The notes under the pieces were generated by a model. That model made no database searches, was not told the DNA's origin, and saw only the letters and a program-made list of their open reading frames with translations. A stretch of DNA of 37,032 nt from Dokdonella_A sp014338185 (GTDB lineage Bacteria > Pseudomonadota > Gammaproteobacteria > Xanthomonadales > Rhodanobacteraceae), in contig SZOS01000028.1 in NCBI GenBank assembly GCA_030263295.1, positions 1-37,032 on the forward strand, written 5' to 3'. Shown in pieces: positions 31,196-37,032 of the stretch (its first letter is position 1; every line of letters starts with the position of its first letter). A program made the translations under genes and the position numbers.

Positions 31196-33346
31196 TCAGG
31201 GCGAGGTCACCGGCTTGAGCACGGTCGGGTTGTTGACGACCAGCGCCGCGCCATTGCTGACCACGAAGCTTGCCATCTGGCCCTGCATCTCCATCGTCGC
31301 GTACGGGAAGTCCGTCGGGTCGAGCAGCGAGCCATGCTCACCCTGCAGGAAGCGTGCGGCGGCATGAATGCCGTCGGCACTCGGCGCCAGCGAGTGGTCC
31401 ACCCCCGGCAGCGCGAGTGCGGCGATGAGCGGTTCGGTGCCCGACAGCGGCGCACCGGCCACGCGGTTGGGAATCACCTGGTCGGGCGGGATGTCACCGC
31501 TGCCCACGACCTCGTGCAGCAGGAGGTTCTTGGTGTATGGCAGCGTGCCCTGGGCCTGCGGCGCGATCAGCGTGCCGTTGCCGGCGAAGTTGATCGGGTC
31601 GCCCGAGTCGACCACGGTCTGGGCGGCCAGCATGAAGCTGTCGTAGGCGGGCGTCCCCGCGATGACGCCGGCGGCTGCCAGACCGGCGCGGATCACCGGA
31701 CCGAACGTCGGCGAGCCATCGAGCAGGCGCGCGACACCGCCACCGGGCACGCTCAGCACCGCGGTCTTGATCGACGGATCCACCGCCATGGTGACCGTGC
31801 CGACGATGCTGCCGAGCGACTGCCCGACCAGACGCGGATTGCTGCCATCGACGTTGGGCAGCGTGCCGGCGGCATGGGCGAGCTGCATGATGTCGGCCAC
31901 GCCCTGGCGCAGGTTGTCGCGCGAGGTGAGCAGGCTGGCGAGGTTGATGAAGTGGCTGCCCGAGCCATCGATCGTGCCGTCGGGCCCGGGTGCGCCGGTG
32001 CTGTTGTTCTGCACGTCGAGGTTGAACGTGCGCTCGTGCGCGCCCAACGCGGCGAATGGGGAGGAGCTGCCCATGTAGAACGGATGGCTCGTGCTGGTGA
32101 TGCCATGCAAGGGTAGGTCGATCGCGACCACCGCGAAGCCCTGCGCCGCGAGCGTGCCCGCGATCGCGAACATGTCGGTGCGGTTGCGCGTGATGCCGTG
32201 CTGGAAGATCACCAGCGGCCAGCCCGCGGCAGGCTTGGTCTTGCCCGATGCGGCATTGGGCAGGGTCAGCAACAGCGGCACCACTTCGGCCGACTTGGCC
32301 ACCGGAATCGGATTGCAGGCGGTCAGGTGGGTCGAAGTCGGATCGAGCCCAAAGCCCGCGCACTGCTGGATGTAGGCACCCGGCGCGGCATTCCAGTTCT
32401 TGGTGAGCGGCGCCAGCGGATCGGCCTGGGTCGGCGCGGCGAGGTAGTACGGCAGCTTGATGGTGCCGATGTGGATGTCGGCGATCGGCGGCAGGCCCAG
32501 ACCGAGGTCGGCCAGCGTCTTGCCCGTCGGCGCCGTGTGCGTCTCGGCAGCCGGTGAAGCCTGGGTGATCGCGGCCAGCGCCTGCAGCGTCGGCGTGATG
32601 CTCTGGGTGGTGGCGGTCCACGACATCGCGATGGTGCCGGCTGCGATGCCTGCGCCTTGTGCCGCGGCTTCCTGCGCATTGACGAGCTGGCGCAGCGGCT
32701 CGAGCTGGCAGGCGGTCGCGTCGGGGAACGCGGGCGAGGTCGAATGGCCGCTCACGCACAGCGCGCGCTTGCCCGATGCGAGCAGGTAGGTGAACGAGCC
32801 GCGCACATTACCGCCGGCCGCGTCCCTGACTCCGGTGGTGACCACGGCCATGTACGAGGTGCGCTGCTTGAGGGCCTTGGTCGGCACGATCGCGAGCGTC
32901 TTGCCGCTGCTGTCGGAAGGTGCGAGCACCGCGACGAACTCCGCGGGCGTGCCCAGCTCGCGCACGACGCCGGTGACCGCGCCGGCCGGACCGCTCAGCG
33001 TGACCTCGTACAGGTGCACGTTGCCGGCCAGCGAGGCGGGATCGATCGGCGCCGAAAAGGTCATCGACCACGGTGCGGTGGTGCTGAAGCCATCCTGCGC
33101 GTTCATCGCCAGCTTGGGTCCGGCATCGGATGCACCCGCGGTGACCGGGATGTTGAGCGTGAGATCGGTGGTGCCCGCGAACAACAGGTTGTTCGGGAAC
33201 GGAATCACACTGTGGCTTGGGTCGAAGCCGGCCACGGTGCGTGGCGCAACCGGCGCCGTGTAGTCGTACGCGTGCGCGCTCGGCGCGACCAGGCTACCCA
33301 CTGACAATGCGGCAGCGGCCGCGAGCGCGATCAATCGAACCTGCAT
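31196..33346 (-). CDS. secreted VolA/Pla-1-like lipase
   Basis: Exported alpha/beta hydrolase of 716 residues resembling the VolA/Pla-1 lipases of Vibrio and Aeromonas. It has a signal peptide (MQVRLIALAAAAALSVGSLVAPSAHA). The N-terminal part reads FDPSHSVIPFPNNLLF and FSAPIDPASL, an Ig-like module common in this family. The hydrolase domain has an oxyanion-side motif VIFQHGITRNRTDMF, nucleophile Ser510 in GQSLGS, and candidate acid and base Asp618 and His651 or His671. It lacks the lipobox of Vibrio VolA. Start ATG at 33346 has AAGGGG upstream. Likely acts on lysophospholipids or other esters outside the cytoplasm; the substrate is inferred. Confidence 0.82.
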   Translation of the reverse strand: MQVRLIALAAAAALSVGSLVAPSAHAYDYTAPVAPRTVAGFDPSHSVIPFPNNLLFAGTTDLTLNIPVTAGASDAGPKLAMNAQDGFSTTAPWSMTFSAPIDPASLAGNVHLYEVTLSGPAGAVTGVVRELGTPAEFVAVLAPSDSSGKTLAIVPTKALKQRTSYMAVVTTGVRDAAGGNVRGSFTYLLASGKRALCVSGHSTSPAFPDATACQLEPLRQLVNAQEAAAQGAGIAAGTIAMSWTATTQSITPTLQALAAITQASPAAETHTAPTGKTLADLGLGLPPIADIHIGTIKLPYYLAAPTQADPLAPLTKNWNAAPGAYIQQCAGFGLDPTSTHLTACNPIPVAKSAEVVPLLLTLPNAASGKTKPAAGWPLVIFQHGITRNRTDMFAIAGTLAAQGFAVVAIDLPLHGITSTSHPFYMGSSSPFAALGAHERTFNLDVQNNSTGAPGPDGTIDGSGSHFINLASLLTSRDNLRQGVADIMQLAHAAGTLPNVDGSNPRLVGQSLGSIVGTVTMAVDPSIKTAVLSVPGGGVARLLDGSPTFGPVIRAGLAAAGVIAGTPAYDSFMLAAQTVVDSGDPINFAGNGTLIAPQAQGTLPYTKNLLLHEVVGSGDIPPDQVIPNRVAGAPLSGTEPLIAALALPGVDHSLAPSADGIHAAARFLQGEHGSLLDPTDFPYATMEMQGQMASFVVSNGAALVVNNPTVLKPVTSP

Positions 33347-33477
33347 GACAAGCCCCTTATGGCTGCGTCCCGAATGCGAAAGAAATCGTGAAAACCCGGG
33401 CATCTTAGGCGCTTCATTCGCGCATTGGCAACGCTGCACTGCGGCGAAATGCGGTGGCGTATGGTGTGGCCGCGCGA

Positions 33478-34344
33478 CTACCCGGTCGGCGGCCAATCGG
33501 CCGCGGCCGGCTCGAACGGGCGCGGTGCCCAGCCAAAGTCGCGCTCGGCCTCGCCGTGGTCGGCGACCAGGTCCTCGCGCAACCGCGCGAGCACGGCCGC
33601 GGGCAGCGTGCCCCAACCCATCGCGCGCGCGAGCCGGGCCGCAAGGGCCGAGCCGAGCAGTTCGACCGGCAGCGGGATCGGCAGGCAGCCGATCCCGAGC
33701 GAGACGCAGGTGCGCTCGATCATCTGCGCGCAGCTCAGCCGCTCGCCGCCGCCGAGTGGATAGCTGCGCCGGCTCAGCTCGGGCATGCCCAGCAGTGTGG
33801 TGCAGGCCAGCGCGAGGTCGTCGGCATGCACGGGTTGGCGCAGCCCGGTGGCCCCGTACAGGCGTGGATACATGCGCCAGCGCCGCGCGAAACGCGCGAT
33901 GCGCGCGAGCGACCGGTCCTGACCGCTGCCGTAGATGAGGGTCGGACGCAGCACCAGTGCGCTGGCGCCGAGCGCGGCTGCGCTCGCAAACAGTTCATCC
34001 TCGGCCGCCTGCAGCCGTGCGGCGAGCGCGCGCTCGGCCGCATCGGCCGAGGTGCGCTTGCTGTCCAGGCTCATCGAGCCCAGCGCGACCACGCGCGTGG
34101 CAGCCGGACGCGCCTGCGCATGCCAGCGCGCGAATGCATCGAGCGGCCCGCAGCTGATGATCGCATCGACCCCGGCCGGCGGCGCCAGCGGCGCGTGCAG
34201 GTCGGCCTGCAGCCAGTGCACACCCGCCTGCGCGGGCCGCGGCTGGCGGCTGACCGCGATGACCTCGATCCGTGCCTCGCGCAGGCGCGGCAGCAGCCGG
34301 CTGCCGACCATGCCGCTCGCGCCGAACAGCAGGCAGGCGGTCAT
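33478..34344 (-). CDS. NAD(P)-binding SDR-like (epimerase-type) protein
   Basis: The 288-residue protein has an N-terminal Rossmann loop (FGASGMVGSRLLPRL, glycines at 8, 11 and 14), VVALGSMS, LVLRPTLIYGSGQDRSL and QPVHADDLALA, as in extended SDR/epimerase proteins. The catalytic Tyr-x-x-x-Lys pair expected before the AAED segment is absent: those positions read Leu and Leu. It may be an atypical SDR that binds a nucleotide without classical redox chemistry. The start at 34344 lies four bases after the upstream gene's stop, so the two are cotranscribed. Substrate unknown. Confidence 0.8.
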   Translation of the reverse strand: MTACLLFGASGMVGSRLLPRLREARIEVIAVSRQPRPAQAGVHWLQADLHAPLAPPAGVDAIISCGPLDAFARWHAQARPAATRVVALGSMSLDSKRTSADAAERALAARLQAAEDELFASAAALGASALVLRPTLIYGSGQDRSLARIARFARRWRMYPRLYGATGLRQPVHADDLALACTTLLGMPELSRRSYPLGGGERLSCAQMIERTCVSLGIGCLPIPLPVELLGSALAARLARAMGWGTLPAAVLARLREDLVADHGEAERDFGWAPRPFEPAAADWPPTG

Positions 34345-34348
34345 GGCG

Positions 34349-34912
34349 TCACGGCGAGGTGTCGGCGTGCTCCGTCTCCAGCGCAGTGTCGTCGGTGGCC
34401 GCGGCCGCGCCGCTGGCGAGCGCCGCGCAGGCGGCATCGAGCGCGGTCGCGGAGCGCTGCAGCGGCGACTTCTGCACCGCCGCACGCGCGCTGAACAAGG
34501 GCTTGCGTGCCTTGTCGATGTGGCCCAGTGCGCTTGCCATGGTGGGCGCGTCGGCGCCGATGAGCAGTTCCAGCGGCTGCAGGCACTGCTGCACCGCGAG
34601 GTCGTAGGCGCGGTTGGACTTGCGATAGTCCTCGATCTGCTCGGCCAGCTCGTGCAGGTGGCCCAGCGCGACCTGCACCGCGGGCGCCTGCGCAAGTGGG
34701 GCGGCGGCCACGGGCGTTGGCGCCGGTGGCGCGGGATCGGGCGGCGGATTGGCCACGCGCTCGGCATGCATGGTGTCGAGTTCGTTCTCCAGATCCATTT
34801 TTTCGTACAGCAGTTCGTTGGCGCGCGCCTGCTCGCTGCGCCAGGCGCGCATCAGCCACAGCGCTCCCGCGATCGCGAGCAGTGCCACCAGCCAGCCCAG
34901 CCATTGCATCAT
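34349..34912 (-). CDS. single-span membrane protein with coiled coil, unknown function
   Basis: Not recognised. The 187-residue product starts MMQWLGWLVALLAIAGALWLM, an N-terminal membrane anchor, followed by a heptad-like charged helix (residues ~24-52: RSEQARANELLYEKMDLENELDT in part), a Pro/Ala-rich linker (about 54-78), and a helical C-terminal half with LHELAEQIEDYRKSNRAYDLAVQQCL. It ends with an acidic tail. The start ATG at 34912 is backed by GGGGAGA upstream; ATG at 34909 is an alternative. It precedes the SDR-like gene by four bases. Confidence 0.75.
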   Translation of the reverse strand: MMQWLGWLVALLAIAGALWLMRAWRSEQARANELLYEKMDLENELDTMHAERVANPPPDPAPPAPTPVAAAPLAQAPAVQVALGHLHELAEQIEDYRKSNRAYDLAVQQCLQPLELLIGADAPTMASALGHIDKARKPLFSARAAVQKSPLQRSATALDAACAALASGAAAATDDTALETEHADTSP

Positions 34913-35035
34913 CCGTCTTCTCCCCACTACGAGCCCGGGCATGATCGCACGGCTGGCGCCCGGCGCCCAATGCGCCCCGGCAGCCGGCAACCGGGGCGCG
35001 GTGCGATAATGCCCGACCCCATCGGAGGAACGCCC

Positions 35036-35539
35036 ATGCGACTCGTACTTGCCCTGTCCCTGCTGCTTGCAGTCCCCGCCCTTGCCCACGACGAAGCCGC
35101 CCACCACAAGGGCGGCGCGATGCCCAAGCTCGGTCCCGCCACGCCGGTCCAGACCACGGCCGACGGCGCGGTGTATGGCGCCCGGCTGCCGGAGAACCTG
35201 CCCGCCAGCGTGAGCCTGGACGAGGTGGTGGCCAAGCCGGACGCGCAACTGGGCAAGCACGGCGCCTGGAGCGGCCGCATCACCCAAGTGTGCCAGATGC
35301 AGGGCTGCTGGCTCGTGCTCAGCGCCAACGACGGCCGGTTCGCGCGCGTGAACATGCACGACCATGCCTTCGCGGTGCCCAAGGATGCCAGGGGCGAGGC
35401 GGTCGTGTACGGCACGCTGAGCCAGAAGGCCTTGAGTGCGAAGGAAATCGAGCACCTGAAGAAGGACGGCGCCGGCGCGCCGGCCGCGAGCGAATTGCAG
35501 ATCGACGCCACTTCGGTGCTGATCCGCAGCGCCCCCTGA
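35036..35539 (+). CDS. DUF4920 exported protein
   Basis: The 167-residue protein has a signal peptide (MRLVLALSLLLAVPALA) and then a His-rich start to the mature chain (HDEAAHHKGG). The body matches DUF4920: VYGARLPENLPASVSLDEVVAKPDA, HGAWSGRITQVCQMQGCW (Cys86, Cys91, Trp92), and RVNMHDHAFAVPKDARG. The Cys pair and histidines suggest metal binding, which is an inference. GGAGGA stands six bases before the ATG at 35036, and GATAAT (35005-35010) is a possible -10. It is convergent with lpdA. Confidence 0.85.
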   Translation: MRLVLALSLLLAVPALAHDEAAHHKGGAMPKLGPATPVQTTADGAVYGARLPENLPASVSLDEVVAKPDAQLGKHGAWSGRITQVCQMQGCWLVLSANDGRFARVNMHDHAFAVPKDARGEAVVYGTLSQKALSAKEIEHLKKDGAGAPAASELQIDATSVLIRSAP

Positions 35540-35568
35540 GCGCGCGCGGACCGCACCGCGAGAGGTGC

Positions 35569-35606
35569 GCCGGGCGTCGCGATGCGCCGCCCGGCTATTT
35601 CTTCTT
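35569..35606 (+). terminator. intrinsic-type terminator after the DUF4920 gene
   Basis: GCCGGGCG (35569-35576) and CGCCCGGC (35588-35595) form an 8-bp stem with an 11-base loop, followed on the plus strand by a T-rich run (TATTTCTTCTT). The T-rich run is also the end of the lpdA coding sequence on the other strand. Confidence 0.55.
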
Positions 35607-37032
35607 CGGCAGGTACAGGTCGGTGACCGTGCCTTCGTACACCTCGGCAGCCATGCCGATGGTCTCGCCCAGGGTCGGATGGGGATGGATGGTGAGGCCG
35701 ATGTCGGCCGCCTCGCAGCCCATTTCGATCGCGAGCGCGACCTCGCCGATGAAGTCGCCCGCGCCGGGCGCGACGATGCCGCCGCCGAGCACGCGCTGAC
35801 TGGCGGGATCGAACAGCAGCTTGGTGAAGCCTTCGGTGCGGCCGATGCCCACCGCGCGGCCGGAGGCGGCCAACGGGAACTTGCCCACGCCGTAGGCGAT
35901 GCCGCGCGCCTTGGCCTCGGTTTCGGTGAGGCCGACCCAGGCGATTTCCGGATCGGTGAAGGCCACCGACGGGATCACCCGCGCCACGAATTCGCTCTTG
36001 TGCCCGGCCGCAACCTCGGCCGCGACCTTGCCTTCGTGCGTCGCCTTGTGCGCGAGCATCGGCTGGCCCACCACGTCGCCGATCGCGAAGATGTGTGGCA
36101 CGTTGGTGCGCATCTGCCTGTCGACCGGGATGAACCCACGGTCGTTGACCGTGACGCCGGCCTTGTCGGCGCCGATCCTGCGCCCGTTGGGCGCGCGGCC
36201 AACCGCCACCAGCACACGATCGTAGGTCTGCGGCGCGGGTGCCTTGTCGCCTTCGAAGGTGGCCTTGAGGCCGGCCTTGCCCGCTTCGATGCTGGCCACC
36301 TTGAGCTTGAGGTGGATGCCCGCGAAGCGCTTGGCCAGGCGTTGCTGCAACGGTCGCACGAGGTCCGCATCGGCGCCGGGCATGAGCTGGTCGAACAACT
36401 CCACCACGGTCACCTGGCTGCCCAGCGCGCTGTACACCGAGGCCATTTCCAGCCCGATGATGCCGCCGCCGACCACCAGCAGCGTGCGCGGCACCTCGGC
36501 CAGCAGCAAGGCGTCGGTGGAATCCATCATGCGCGGGTCGTCCCATGGCAGGCCGGGCAGCTTCACCGCCTGCGAACCCACCGCGATGATCGCGTGGCGG
36601 AAGCGCACGAGCTTGCTGCCGTCGGCGCCGGTGACTTCGATTTCGTGCGGTGACACGAAGCTGCCGCTGCCGGTGACCACGTTGACCTTGCGCTGCCTGG
36701 CCATGCTTGCAAGGCCGGCGTTCATCTGCGCCACGACCTTGTCCTTGTAGGCACGCAGCTTGTCGATGTCCAAGCGCGGGCGGCCGAACTCGATGCCGAT
36801 GTCGGCCGCATGCAAGGTCTCGTCGATCACACGCGCCGCATGCAGCAGCGCCTTGGACGGAATGCAGCCGACGTTGAGGCAAACACCGCCGAGTGCGTCG
36901 TAGCGCTCGATCAACACCGTGTCCTGGCCCAGGTCGGCGGCGCGGAACGCCGCGGTATAGCCGCCCGGGCCGCCGCCGAGCACGACCACGTCGCATTCGA
37001 TGTCCGCGCGCCGACCCGAGTCGCGCGCCCCA
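35595..37032 (-). CDS. lpdA: dihydrolipoyl dehydrogenase, p64k-like (N-terminus cut by window edge)
   Basis: FAD-dependent E3 enzyme that reoxidises lipoyl groups of pyruvate or 2-oxoglutarate dehydrogenase. Visible are the FAD loop VVLGGGPGGYTAAFRAADLG, redox disulfide CLNVGCIPSK, NAD loop VVGGGIIGLEMASVYSALG, the FAD motif AIGDVVGQPMLAHKATHEG and the C-terminal base HPHPTLGE, ending in PKKK. The frame stays open past the GTG at 36989 to the window edge (residues ARDSGRRADIECD precede the FAD loop), so the true start lies outside. Sequence and the linker-like upstream residues resemble Neisseria p64k, which carries a lipoyl domain before the E3 part; whether one is present cannot be seen here. 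Confidence 0.95.
   Translation of the reverse strand, partial: GARDSGRRADIECDVVVLGGGPGGYTAAFRAADLGQDTVLIERYDALGGVCLNVGCIPSKALLHAARVIDETLHAADIGIEFGRPRLDIDKLRAYKDKVVAQMNAGLASMARQRKVNVVTGSGSFVSPHEIEVTGADGSKLVRFRHAIIAVGSQAVKLPGLPWDDPRMMDSTDALLLAEVPRTLLVVGGGIIGLEMASVYSALGSQVTVVELFDQLMPGADADLVRPLQQRLAKRFAGIHLKLKVASIEAGKAGLKATFEGDKAPAPQTYDRVLVAVGRAPNGRRIGADKAGVTVNDRGFIPVDRQMRTNVPHIFAIGDVVGQPMLAHKATHEGKVAAEVAAGHKSEFVARVIPSVAFTDPEIAWVGLTETEAKARGIAYGVGKFPLAASGRAVGIGRTEGFTKLLFDPASQRVLGGGIVAPGAGDFIGEVALAIEMGCEAADIGLTIHPHPTLGETIGMAAEVYEGTVTDLYLPKKK

Noticed and set aside
1..37032. tRNA, rRNA, insertion sequence, prophage or CRISPR array
   Set aside because: No transposase, integrase, terminal inverted repeats with target duplications, repeat-spacer array or RNA gene was recognised on either strand.

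Overview
The window is a GC-rich (roughly 70%) bacterial chromosome segment with densely packed genes and very high third-position GC. Gene content points to Gammaproteobacteria, order Xanthomonadales (Lysobacterales), perhaps Rhodanobacteraceae: rhlB/trxA/rho together, an AlgZ/AlgR-hemC operon, trpE apart from trpGDC, and a p64k-type dihydrolipoyl dehydrogenase. This placement rests on protein resemblance and gene order, not on a database search. No rRNA, tRNA, insertion sequence, prophage or CRISPR array was seen.

Layout. 1-3.8 kb: rhlB (cut by the left edge) diverges from trxA and rho, genes of RNA turnover, redox and transcription termination. 3.9-6.9 kb: an exported S9 peptidase translationally coupled to a DUF3574 lipoprotein. 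7.0-10.4 kb: a tight operon of esterase, AlgZ-type kinase, AlgR-type regulator and hemC. 10.5-14.1 kb: a DUF481 outer-membrane protein, an SLC13/RCK_C permease and a small exported LolA-like protein. 14.2-17.2 kb: a WYL regulator coupled to a patatin phospholipase, then an Xre/RES toxin-antitoxin pair with a clear dyad operator. 17.2-23.6 kb: tryptophan synthesis (trpC, trpD, trpG, trpE), with trpE separated from trpG by a 2.5 kb accessory block holding an AbrB/PIN toxin-antitoxin pair and an ArsR/SRPBCC pair whose start codon lies in a perfect 20-bp palindrome. 23.7-28.3 kb: a sialidase-like exported protein, then a histidine kinase and response regulator of the proteobacterial dedicated sortase (Pds) type. 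Divergent from the regulator is a two-gene microprotein operon (37 and 60 codons) ending in a textbook intrinsic terminator. 28.4-37.0 kb: rpe, djlA, purC, a large VolA-like lipase, an SDR-like protein with a coiled-coil membrane protein, a DUF4920 protein, and lpdA (cut by the right edge).

Most of the window is housekeeping. The accessory material lies at 14.2-17.2 kb and 19.7-22.1 kb. The best candidate for something undescribed is the microprotein operon at 27895-28296 beside the Pds two-component system, which has no sortase or sortase substrate within the window.
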